Source of the DNA: Nitrososphaerota archaeon | GTDB taxonomy: Archaea > Thermoproteota > Nitrososphaeria > Nitrososphaerales > Nitrosopumilaceae | Direction: 5' to 3' | Length of the DNA: 9,526 nucleotides | Assembly: GCA_022564385.1 (NCBI GenBank) | Contig: JADFLN010000051.1 | Coordinates: 1 to 9,526, forward strand | In this document: positions 1-5,018 of the stretch, one piece after another | Position numbering within the stretch: position 1 is the stretch's first letter | Layout: the number at the start of each line of letters is the position of its first letter | The notes under the pieces: model-generated | Told to the model about the DNA's origin: nothing | Databases searched by the model: none | Seen by the model: the letters and a program-made list of their open reading frames with translations, nothing else | Program-made: the position numbers and the translations under genes

Positions 1-8
1 AAAAAAAG

Positions 9-545
9 ATGGGACTTGATATGGTCCAACTAGAAAATAAAAAAATTAAAGAAAAAATTATAAATTCTGAACAAATCAAAGGTTCAAAATCAATTAAAGA
101 GTTTAATAAAACTGAAGAAAATCTTTCAAAAATAAAACAAAAATTGGAAGAAATTACAGAAGAATATAATCAGATTAAAAAACAAGTTTCACAAGAACAG
201 TCTTCTATCCATAACATTAGAAAACAGCAAATAGAATATGAGAAAGAATTAGATGAAGCAAGATCTAGACTGTATAATGCAAAAGAAGAATTAGAAAGAA
301 AAGATCATTTTGAAGATACGAATATTTTAACTTCTAAAGAAAGAAAATTTATCCAAGGAGAAAGTTCAAATCAAAAAAATTCTGCAGGAATTATTGAAGC
401 AGCAAGCACAGTAGTAGGTTCATTAAAATCAAAACTTAACATAGCACAAAAAGAATTAGAAGTAATTCAATTACTTTTAAAGAAAGAAAGAGACGAACAT
501 GAAAAAACCAAACAAAAATTAGAAAAACTCAAGACATCAACATAA
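9..545 (+). CDS. Coiled-coil protein of unknown function
   Basis: This 178-residue protein is rich in Lys, Glu and Gln, with almost no hydrophobic stretches outside heptad-like spacing. Residues about 35-100 and 135-175 look like two long coiled coils, separated by a polar linker with Gly and Ser near residues 115-130. There is no signal peptide, membrane span or catalytic motif, so a structural or scaffold role is the most that can be inferred. ATG at 9 opens the frame, but the frame is also open back to base 1, so the gene may begin outside the window. A second in-frame ATG at 21 follows the purine-rich stretch GGGACTTGAT and is an equally good start. The gene ends 12 bases from the end of the convergent flavin-barrel gene. 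I do not recognise the family. The coding call is strong because of length and composition; the function is unknown. Confidence 0.8.
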   Translation: MGLDMVQLENKKIKEKIINSEQIKGSKSIKEFNKTEENLSKIKQKLEEITEEYNQIKKQVSQEQSSIHNIRKQQIEYEKELDEARSRLYNAKEELERKDHFEDTNILTSKERKFIQGESSNQKNSAGIIEAASTVVGSLKSKLNIAQKELEVIQLLLKKERDEHEKTKQKLEKLKTST

Positions 546-557
546 TAGTTAGGCGAA

Positions 558-998
558 TCATAAACTTTCAAAATGTTTTTTCCATTTTGATTTTATTTCT
601 TGTTCTGAAATTCCCAGATCATATAATGGAGAAGTTACTTCAGACACTTCTGAGATATCAACTAACACAATTGAATCAATTGGACTCTTAATTCCCTTTT
701 TCCTATAGTGATTAAGAATTTCATCGTACAATGAATTATCTTTAATGATTCTAGCCTGGCCTTTAAATAAATAGCCTTTACGTAAAAGAGGGTCAATTAC
801 ATTAATTTCTATATGAGGATTACTCTGTAAATTTTTCATAGTGTCAGGTGATCGAATATTTGCAAACGCCAATACTTTTGATGTCCAACCAATGATGGTT
901 CCTTTTGGAGAAATGTTTGGCTTACCATCAGTAGAAACAGTTGCCACATAACCTAGCTTCTGAAGATCCAAAAAGTTCATAATTTTCTGAGTAATCAT
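558..998 (-). CDS. Pyridoxamine 5'-phosphate oxidase-like FMN-binding split-barrel protein
   Basis: This 146-residue protein matches the PNPOx-like split-barrel fold. The N-terminal stretch VATVSTDGKPNISPKG (residues 18-33) is the typical first beta hairpin of the family. It is followed by a strand ending in FANIRSPDTMKNL and then a HIEINVIDP strand, in the usual order. Members bind FMN, F420 or haem and reduce or oxidise small molecules; many are annotated only as PNPOx family. Size (about 140-150 aa) is normal for the stand-alone subfamily, and it lacks the C-terminal part of true PdxH, so pyridoxine synthesis should not be assumed. The start is ATG at 998; ATG at residue 7 is an alternative. 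It lies 45 bases downstream of the 32-aa membrane peptide gene on the same strand and could be co-transcribed with it. Family call firm, substrate unknown. Confidence 0.85.
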   Translation of the reverse strand: MITQKIMNFLDLQKLGYVATVSTDGKPNISPKGTIIGWTSKVLAFANIRSPDTMKNLQSNPHIEINVIDPLLRKGYLFKGQARIIKDNSLYDEILNHYRKKGIKSPIDSIVLVDISEVSEVTSPLYDLGISEQEIKSKWKKHFESL

Positions 999-1043
999 GA
1001 CAATTGTTACTACAAATAACTACAATGTAATTAATTTTCAGAA

Positions 1044-1142
1044 TTAGCGCATAACTTCAGTCATCCATTGAGAAAAGAAAAAAAATGCAATTCCACCTCC
1101 AATAATTGCAATCCAAGCGATAATCTGTTTAATTTTAGACAT
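1044..1142 (-). CDS. 32-aa single-span membrane peptide
   Basis: A short frame starts at ATG 1142 and ends at TAA 1044-1046. It encodes MSKIKQIIAW, then a hydrophobic run (roughly residues 7-24) with a GGG turn and four phenylalanines, then a short tail ending TEVMR. The basic N-terminus followed by one hydrophobic helix is what a small membrane protein looks like. It is divergent from another single-span peptide gene beginning at 1225, and 45 bases upstream of the flavin-barrel gene. A 12-base palindrome lies just upstream of its start. No function can be assigned; it might be a small subunit of a larger membrane complex. Its size makes chance possible, but the composition is convincingly protein-like. 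Confidence 0.55.
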   Translation of the reverse strand: MSKIKQIIAWIAIIGGGIAFFFFSQWMTEVMR

Positions 1143-1147
1143 TCTAA

Positions 1148-1159
1148 AGAGAATTCTCT
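1148..1159. repeat. Perfect 12-base palindrome between divergent small genes
   Basis: AGAGAATTCTCT reads the same on both strands. It starts six bases upstream of the ATG of the 32-aa peptide gene, in the intergenic region shared with the 50-aa peptide gene. The symmetry fits a dimeric repressor site, but a single 12-base palindrome in AT-rich DNA can arise by chance. Confidence 0.3.
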
Positions 1160-1196
1160 AAACACATTATTGAATCTAATTAAATTTTCCAGACAA

Positions 1197-1205
1197 TTAT
1201 AATTA
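1197..1205 (+). promoter_or_regulatory. TATA box for the 50-aa membrane peptide gene
   Basis: TTATAATTA is centred about 24-25 bases upstream of GTG at 1225, the spacing expected for an archaeal TATA box with transcription starting at the first base of the start codon. It supports a leaderless mRNA and the GTG (or adjacent TTG) start. Confidence 0.5.
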
Positions 1206-1224
1206 GACTCGTAATAATGTAGCA

Positions 1225-1377
1225 GTGTTGGCAAGTATCAAAGATGTTGGAAAATTCTTTATGTTTATTGTTGGTGGATTAGTAGCCATAATAGTTGGTT
1301 CTTATATGATTCGAGGAACTATGCATATGTGGGACAATCCAGAAAATGGAAAAACTGATGATAAAGATAATGACTAA
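1225..1377 (+). CDS. 50-aa single-span membrane peptide with acidic tail
   Basis: The frame from GTG 1225 (TTG at 1228 is the next codon) to TAA 1375-1377 encodes 50 residues. A short N-terminus ASIKDVGKFF leads into one hydrophobic helix (about residues 11-29, FMFIVGGLVAIIVGSYM). A polar C-terminal tail follows, ending KTDDKDND, strongly charged and probably outside the membrane. An internal ATG at 1264 would remove most of the N-terminal amphipathic part, and the TATA box at 1197 fits the upstream start better. It lies divergent to the 32-aa membrane peptide. No family recognised; small single-helix proteins of this kind are often accessory subunits, but nothing here ties it to a particular complex. 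Confidence 0.6.
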   Translation: MLASIKDVGKFFMFIVGGLVAIIVGSYMIRGTMHMWDNPENGKTDDKDND

Positions 1378-1405
1378 AAACAAGTGTTGCTAAACAACAT
1401 TAGAA

Positions 1406-1705
1406 TTGATACAAAATTCTTCAATAAGGAAATCACTTGATCAATACATAAAAAGAAGAATTCAAGAGATGCCAACTGAAATTAAGCAAACATTCCCAAA
1501 TATCAAACAAATTTGGAAGTGTAATGATGAAGCAGATTTTCTTTATGGGTATTATGTTGGAAAAATTGAAGAGGGTTCCTTACATTATTTAATCAAAGCG
1601 ACTCGTGCATCAGCTGGAAGCTATGTAGATACTTTTGAAATAAGAGGAATTATTGAGACACGTAAGAAAGAATTGCAAGATACAATAAAAACTGCAATCA
1701 ATTAG
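1406..1705 (+). CDS. Hypothetical protein, 99 aa
   Basis: The frame opens at TTG 1406, and the nearest upstream stop is at 1391, so no ATG alternative exists before residue 22. The protein looks like a compact soluble domain: an amphipathic N-terminal helix (residues about 7-25), a beta-rich middle with IKQIWKCNDEADFLYGYYVG and LHYLIKAT, and a helical C-terminus rich in Lys and Glu. It has one cysteine and no membrane span. Spacing of 28 bases from the upstream peptide gene allows co-transcription, and no convincing TATA box of its own is visible. I do not recognise the family. It is called coding because of frame length, normal composition and fit in a same-strand run of genes. Confidence 0.75.
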   Translation: MIQNSSIRKSLDQYIKRRIQEMPTEIKQTFPNIKQIWKCNDEADFLYGYYVGKIEEGSLHYLIKATRASAGSYVDTFEIRGIIETRKKELQDTIKTAIN

Positions 1706-1709
1706 TGAA

Positions 1710-1722
1710 GTAGAAATACTAC
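1710..1722 (+). promoter_or_regulatory. GTAG-N5-CTAC dyad upstream of the six-cysteine gene
   Basis: GTAGAAATACTAC is centred about 24 bases before ATG 1740, exactly where a leaderless gene's TATA element should be, and its AAATAC core is TATA-like. The GTAG/CTAC arms make it a possible overlapping operator. A related dyad, GTAGAAATAATACTAC, lies upstream of the ferritin gene. Confidence 0.3.
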
Positions 1723-1739
1723 ATCTATTATGTTAAAAT

Positions 1740-1913
1740 ATGGTAGGACCGCAAGACGGAGGTTTCGGATTTGATCAATCTAAAAAATATTCAAGTGTGG
1801 ATAATCTTGATGAGGTTTGTGTCCAGTGTCAAGCAGGGCAACACAAAAAGTGTTTGAAAAAAGCGGGGCAACAAGAAGTTTGTGAATGTGAACAATGCAT
1901 GATTTATGGCTAA
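1740..1913 (+). CDS. 57-aa six-cysteine putative zinc-binding protein
   Basis: ATG 1740 to TAA 1911-1913 encodes 57 residues. The N-terminal 25 residues are Gly/Gln/Asp-rich and probably flexible. The C-terminal half carries six cysteines: C27-x2-C30, C38, then C48-x-C50-x2-C53, plus H35. Two CxxC-type pairs separated by about 18-20 residues are typical of a small zinc ribbon or treble-clef knuckle. The spare cysteine and histidine could bind a second metal or an iron-sulfur cluster instead. No enzyme motif is present. Small zinc proteins of this size in archaea often mediate protein or nucleic-acid contacts, but that is only a general family expectation. It sits between the 99-aa hypothetical gene and the C2H2 mini-gene on the same strand. 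Confidence 0.7.
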   Translation: MVGPQDGGFGFDQSKKYSSVDNLDEVCVQCQAGQHKKCLKKAGQQEVCECEQCMIYG

Positions 1914-1934
1914 ATAATGAAATTAAACAAGTAA

Positions 1935-1950
1935 TTTTTAATAATAATAA
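1935..1950 (+). promoter_or_regulatory. AT-rich TATA region for the C2H2 mini-gene
   Basis: TTTTTAATAATAATAA is centred about 24 bases upstream of the TTG start at 1967, consistent with a TATA element giving a leaderless transcript. The whole interval is AT-rich, so the exact box is uncertain. Confidence 0.35.
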
Positions 1951-1966
1951 AAATTAAGATATAATC

Positions 1967-2086
1967 TTGCCAAATCAATACACATTTGAATGCAGATTTT
2001 GTGGAAAGGATTTTGGTGCAAATGTTATAGAGCTAGCAGTACATATTGGTAGGATTCATGACAAGCCAAGAAATTCGTTTTGTTAA
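1967..2086 (+). CDS. 39-aa single C2H2 zinc-finger protein
   Basis: The frame opens at TTG 1967, with an in-frame stop at 1955 upstream, and ends at TAA 2084-2086. The 39-residue product is essentially one zinc finger: FECRFCGKDF gives C9-x2-C12 with the conserved aromatic F16. Then VHIGRIH gives H26-x4-H31, and a short basic tail (KPR) follows. The CX2C-X13-HX4H spacing is within the range of classical C2H2 fingers. A single finger this small could bind DNA weakly or serve as a protein-interaction module. Archaeal genomes are known to encode many mini zinc-finger proteins of under 60 residues. The absence of ATG and the short length mean an automatic gene caller could miss it, but the motif makes it credible. 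Confidence 0.65.
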   Translation: MPNQYTFECRFCGKDFGANVIELAVHIGRIHDKPRNSFC

Positions 2087-2093
2087 TTAAAAA

Positions 2094-2420
2094 TTAAAGA
2101 CTAGATAACTTGTTTTCTAATTCTTGAATTTCTTTTTGATATGAATTAAAGATATTTTGAGCAAATTCTTTATGTGCTAAAATGATTGTAGATAAAGCCT
2201 CTTTGTAATTTGGATGTCCTTTCTTAATTACATCACATGATTCAAGCGAAGTTATATGACCTGTCACAGTTGCAATTGCACCTTTATGATTGAATTTTAT
2301 GATTCCATCAAAAGCCTCAATGAACATGAAAGCAGATTCTGCTTTACACTTGTAAGTAATTTTTCCAGTATTGAATAATTGTGTAACACCACAAGGTTTT
2401 CTTGTTACAATCACAGTCAT
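2094..2420 (-). CDS. Hypothetical protein next to ferritin, 108 aa
   Basis: The frame can start at ATG 2441 or ATG 2420. I prefer 2420 because ATTAATAC lies about 25 bases upstream of it, as for other genes here, and nothing TATA-like precedes 2441. The product begins MTVIVTRKPCGVTQLF. It has a beta-rich first half with three cysteines, a GAIATVTGHI strand, and a helical Glu/Lys-rich C-terminus (last 40 residues) that may form a short coiled coil. There is no signal peptide. It lies just downstream of the ferritin gene on the same strand, but its own promoter argues against a strict operon. I do not recognise the family. Confidence 0.7.
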   Translation of the reverse strand: MTVIVTRKPCGVTQLFNTGKITYKCKAESAFMFIEAFDGIIKFNHKGAIATVTGHITSLESCDVIKKGHPNYKEALSTIILAHKEFAQNIFNSYQKEIQELENKLSSL

Positions 2421-2440
2421 GAGATATGAAAAAAATACCA

Positions 2441-2448
2441 TGTATTAA
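2441..2448 (-). promoter_or_regulatory. TATA box for the 108-aa hypothetical gene
   Basis: Read on the minus strand this is ATTAATAC/TTAATACA, centred about 25 bases from ATG 2420. It overlaps the alternative ATG at 2441, which therefore would not be in a leaderless transcript. Confidence 0.4.
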
Positions 2449-2469
2449 TGATTTTAGAAAAAAGATTTT

Positions 2470-2988
2470 CTAGCCAGCGGCATTAGCTGTGAAAGTTACA
2501 GCAGATGCTGCCAGAGTCTTGTCAATTTCATTAATTGCAATCTTATCTCTTCCGATCAGTTCAAACTTCTGTATCAAAGTCTCAAACTTTATTTCTTCTT
2601 TAACTTGTTCATTAACAAACCATTCTAGAAATGCATATGTTGAATGATCCTTATCTTTTTGTGAGATTTCAACCATCTTGTGAATTGCAGTAGTAACTGT
2701 TTGTTCATTCTTTAATGCAGTCTTTAGAATAGACTCTAGAGATTTGAAATTACTTGCAGGTGATTTTATAGCAGGTATAACTGAAGAAATGCCCAAATTA
2801 TTCAGATAGTGAATAAATTTTAGCATATGTGTTCTCTCTTCGTCGGATTGTGCATAAAAAAAACTAGCACCGCCTTCGTATCCAGTAACCTCACACCATG
2901 ATGCCATTGCCATGTAACTATTTGATGCACTTGCTTCTAGAGTAATTTGATCGTTTAGAGCTTTTTGCATAATTTTTGAAATTTTCAC
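2470..2988 (-). CDS. ftn: Ferritin (ferroxidase-competent, FtnA type)
   Basis: This 172-residue protein aligns along its length with bacterial non-haem ferritins such as E. coli FtnA: an ALNDQITLEASASNSY first helix, then EGGASFF and the DEERTHM segment. All residues expected at the di-iron ferroxidase centre are visible: E18, E51, H54, E95 and Q128, with E131 and E127 alongside and the conserved Y25. Such ferritins form 24-subunit cytoplasmic shells that oxidise Fe(II) and store it as a ferric mineral. They supply and buffer iron and limit Fenton chemistry. The start is GTG 2988, which keeps the full first helix; ATG 2970 (residue 7) is the alternative. The C-terminus ends in an Ala/Thr/Ser tail slightly different from FtnA. 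A TATA box at 3007 and a GTAG dyad at 3039 lie upstream. Function is confident. Confidence 0.93.
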   Translation of the reverse strand: MKISKIMQKALNDQITLEASASNSYMAMASWCEVTGYEGGASFFYAQSDEERTHMLKFIHYLNNLGISSVIPAIKSPASNFKSLESILKTALKNEQTVTTAIHKMVEISQKDKDHSTYAFLEWFVNEQVKEEIKFETLIQKFELIGRDKIAINEIDKTLAASAVTFTANAAG

Positions 2989-3006
2989 AACATTTTCACA
3001 CTTGAA

Positions 3007-3017
3007 TTTAATTTAAA
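3007..3017 (-). promoter_or_regulatory. TATA box for ferritin
   Basis: On the minus strand TTTAAATTAAA is centred about 24-25 bases before GTG 2988. This supports a leaderless ferritin mRNA and the GTG start. Confidence 0.5.
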
Positions 3018-3038
3018 CAATTCTAATTGATTGGTTGT

Positions 3039-3054
3039 GTAGTATTATTTCTAC
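3039..3054 (-). promoter_or_regulatory. GTAG-N8-CTAC dyad upstream of ferritin TATA box
   Basis: The minus strand reads GTAGAAATAATACTAC, about 22 bases upstream of the ferritin TATA box, where an archaeal activator or metal-responsive regulator could bind. It differs from the 1710-1722 dyad only by three extra bases in the spacer. Confidence 0.3.
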
Positions 3055-3097
3055 ATTATCAATCATCTAGATTCTTAATTTTATTTGTATGTTATCT

Positions 3098-3301
3098 CTA
3101 GATATTCAAACCAGGATTAACTGATGCCCATTTTTTATCTTTGAATGGACAAGATTTTCCTTCATGCTCTCCATCTTTGTATTCACCTTCACCATCAGGA
3201 GATACATCAGAGGTCTGAGCTACTGCAGTATCCATAGGAAGAGCCATTGCAAATATTGCAGCTAAGATAAGTACTGAAAACATTACAATTTTAGAATCCA
3301 T
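3098..3301 (-). CDS. Small exported acidic protein, 67 aa
   Basis: From ATG 3301 the protein begins MDSKIVMFSVLILAAIFAMA, a typical Sec signal peptide: one basic residue, then a long hydrophobic core. An Ala-x-Ala-type site (TAVA before QTS) follows. The mature part is about 39 residues, very acidic and Gly-rich at first (DGEGEYKDGEHEG), then SCPFKDKKWASVNPG with a single cysteine. An upstream ATG at 3325 would add eight polar residues. I prefer 3301 because CTTAAATG is centred about 26 bases before it, overlapping the upstream ATG. A small exported protein with acidic residues, His and one Cys might bind metal or pair with a partner, but no family is recognised. It lies upstream of ferritin on the same strand with a 109-base gap. 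Confidence 0.7.
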   Translation of the reverse strand: MDSKIVMFSVLILAAIFAMALPMDTAVAQTSDVSPDGEGEYKDGEHEGKSCPFKDKKWASVNPGLNI

Positions 3302-3342
3302 AGATTTGCTATTGGAGTTTAACATTTAAGATTTGCCCAGAG

Positions 3343-3399
3343 TCAGGCATCTAACTTTTCAATCTCAACATACACTGAACTGATTACATATTATTGAGA
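3343..3399 (-). pseudogene. C-terminal scrap of a repeated small gene family
   Basis: On the minus strand, codons ending at TGA 3343-3345 read VYVEIEKLDA-stop. This matches the C-terminus LYIEIEKLDA-stop of the pseudogene at 4579-4956, at 28 of 33 bases including the stop. The same register continues upstream to a serine codon at 3397-3399 but includes a TAA at 3391-3393, so it is a dead fragment. It lies on the opposite side of the nucleotidyltransferase gene from the other two copies. Confidence 0.5.
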
Positions 3400-3487
3400 A
3401 ATTTTTTCAATGACTAATTCATGTACCAGATAAAATGCAAAAAGAATGGAATAAACGTGATATTATTTACAGAAAATATCTGGCTTA

Positions 3488-4246
3488 TTAATTACCATAT
3501 TTACGGTAGTTTAATTTCTTTTTAATGAAATGTAAAACATGTAAAATGGAAAATTTTTGGATAATAAACCAGTTTTTTTTGTTTCTATGAGCTAACCACG
3601 TATAGTAATCAAGTGGATAATCAAAATCATCTGTGAAATTATCAATGTTAAAAAGTTTATCTTTAAAAATTTGTTTATCGGTAGGTTCTAATCCTATCAT
3701 GCAACGATAATGATGCCATCCAGAACCTTTTGATATTAATTTTTGTTGATATGCTTCTACAATCTTAAGTAGATTTTTTTCATGTTCAGGTATATCTTTT
3801 GGGTAAAAACTTTGAGCAAAAATCTCTCCATGCATACAACCGTTTACTTTACTTTTTCCTTTTCTTGCAAAAATCACCCATTCTTTTTTGTCATATTGTA
3901 TAATTTGTTTCATTGTCTCTTCTGAAAACCAAACGTCACCTAAAAAAATTAAAGTTCTACCCTGTTTATTCCATAATTCTTTTGAATTAAGATATTTATC
4001 TACACCATTTTCAACAGGGTTAATTTTTGGAATAAACAGTGTACTTCCTTCAATTTTATAGTTGTTGTTAAGACCAACTACAAAAACTTTATCGACTTCG
4101 TTTTTGTATTTGTTAATCAGTCTAACTGTTCTATCAATTAATTTCTCATCTTCAATTTTGATAAAATGTTTTTGTATTCCTAGGTGATTATTCCAACCAA
4201 GTCCTTTTCCAGCACAAATTATGATTGCATGAGTTATCTGATTCAA
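3488..4246 (-). CDS. Nucleotidyltransferase-like protein (GT-A / MobA-like NTP_transferase fold)
   Basis: This 252-residue protein has the layout of a sugar- or molybdopterin-type nucleotidyltransferase. The N-terminal strand AIIICAGKG (residues 7-15) corresponds to the phosphate-binding loop, with a lysine (K26) downstream where these enzymes hold the NTP. The strand TLIFLGDVWFS (98-108) carries Asp104, equivalent to the metal-binding Asp. A late DFDYPLDY motif (207-214) resembles the D-x-D/T-P-E-D-Y element of MobA/GlmU-like enzymes. A basic tail ends the protein. The reaction would be transfer of a nucleotidyl group onto a sugar phosphate or cofactor, perhaps for surface glycans, but the acceptor is unknown. 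The start is TTG 4246, supported by a TATA box at 4270. No pathway genes adjoin it, and decayed copies of another gene flank it on both sides, which suggests a mobile or recently acquired gene. Confidence 0.7.
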   Translation of the reverse strand: MNQITHAIIICAGKGLGWNNHLGIQKHFIKIEDEKLIDRTVRLINKYKNEVDKVFVVGLNNNYKIEGSTLFIPKINPVENGVDKYLNSKELWNKQGRTLIFLGDVWFSEETMKQIIQYDKKEWVIFARKGKSKVNGCMHGEIFAQSFYPKDIPEHEKNLLKIVEAYQQKLISKGSGWHHYRCMIGLEPTDKQIFKDKLFNIDNFTDDFDYPLDYYTWLAHRNKKNWFIIQKFSILHVLHFIKKKLNYRKYGN

Positions 4247-4262
4247 TTCAATAAATTGAATC
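4240..4262. repeat. Inverted repeat over the nucleotidyltransferase start
   Basis: GATTCAATT (4240-4248) and AATTGAATC (4254-4262) are perfect nine-base arms around a five-base spacer. The repeat spans the TTG start at 4246, so it could be an operator just downstream of the promoter or a short hairpin at the mRNA 5' end. Chance occurrence in AT-rich DNA is possible. Confidence 0.35.
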
Positions 4263-4269
4263 TGTAGTG

Positions 4270-4277
4270 TAATATAA
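4270..4277 (-). promoter_or_regulatory. TATA box for the nucleotidyltransferase gene
   Basis: TTATATTA on the minus strand is centred about 27 bases before TTG 4246. It is the best-looking TATA element in the window and makes the non-ATG start believable as a leaderless one. Confidence 0.5.
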
Positions 4278-4306
4278 CATAGATTTTAGTAGATTATGGA
4301 AATACA

Positions 4307-4417
4307 CTAAATCTCTTCTATTTCATCATAGATGGACTTTACTACATCTCTGTAAGATACGCCAGGACCACGTGCAACAGCTTACACCATTCTAAGAAAG
4401 TCAATAAGGAAGATCAT
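4307..4417 (-). pseudogene. Second C-terminal remnant of the repeated small gene family
   Basis: The minus-strand frame ending at TAG 4307-4309 reads AVARGPGVSYRDVVKSIYDE then IEEI. It shares R-x-x-G-x-S-Y-x-D-x-x-K-x-x-Y-x-E-I-E with the pseudogene at 4579-4956. A TAA at 4382-4384 interrupts the frame, and about ten in-frame codons (from ATG 4417) lie upstream of it. It is more diverged from the long pseudogene than the scrap at 3343 and shows no functional start for the conserved part. Confidence 0.5.
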
Positions 4418-4578
4418 TTAAAAAATAAAGAAAATGCAGACCCAAACAAATGTTGGGCACGAGAAGGATCTACACTTTTTAATTAATTACATTAATCAAC
4501 TACATAACAATCTGTGTGTTATAAAAAATACAAAAAATGTGTTTAAAGCTGACCTTGTAATTTGAAAATGTTACAAAA
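4418..4578. other. Noncoding AT-rich interval between two gene remnants
   Basis: These bases lie between the two decayed copies and carry no supported gene. The only structure noted is a short imperfect hairpin (CCCAA at 4441 against TTGGG at 4453) with no adjoining feature. With the remnants on either side, the whole stretch 4247-5018 has no intact gene. Confidence 0.5.
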
Positions 4579-4956
4579 TTAGGCGTCTAGCTTTTCAATC
4601 TCAATATACAAGGCCTTTGCAATATCATCGTATGACTTGCCATGTTTTCTTACTATAATCAGCTTCATCTCTTCATCATCCTTGAGATATAGATTCTAGC
4701 TAGTGCGTCAAATCTTGCATCAGACTCTATTGAAGCAAACTTTTCTCTAAAGGCCTCAATCTCTGCAAGTACGGTCATAGAGGTTATGGTGTTCTGTGTG
4801 ATTCCTGTTGATGATTCTGTTTTCTTGCAAATGTGTGTAGAGTCATCCAGGTTTAGTGGCCTGTCTGAATTTATGATATGCCCTGCTAGTCTCCTTATCC
4901 TGATCTAAGGTCTTTAGGATCTCTAGTTGGATTGAATTCATCTGTTTTTTAGCCAT
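4579..4956 (-). pseudogene. Double-frameshifted pseudogene of a small conserved family
   Basis: The frame begins at ATG 4956 with MAKKQMNSIQLEILKTLDQ. It then continues in a second frame from about 4905 (RLAGHIINSDRPLNLDDSTH, later SMTVLAEIEAFREKFASIES and DARFDALARIY). It moves to a third frame near 4688 (KDDEEMKLIIVRKHGKSYDD, then IAKALYIEIEKLDA) and stops at TAA 4579-4581. Reading the three frames together gives a smooth protein of about 125 residues, so two frameshifts have broken a real gene. The C-terminal part is helical with a KSYDDIAKAL segment that could be a helix-turn-helix, but this is not certain. Bases 4741-4920 contain 74 G/C of 180 (41%), against 17 of 60 in 3901-3960 and 20 of 60 in 5161-5220, hinting at a foreign origin. 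Family not recognised. Confidence 0.65.
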
Positions 4957-5018
4957 GTATTCTTGTATACCATTGATAATTAAAAGGGTATAGAAAACAT
5001 ACGTTCAATTCTAATTAT

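Noticed and set aside
3435..3491. 18-codon plus-strand frame starting MQKEWNKRDIIY
   Set aside because: The composition is protein-like, but it is very short, overlaps the end of the nucleotidyltransferase gene and has no promoter or similarity that I can support.
4441..4457. Short hairpin CCCAA...TTGGG, considered as a terminator or RNA element
   Set aside because: The stem is five bases with a bulge and small loop, there is no adjoining gene end, and such hairpins are frequent by chance.
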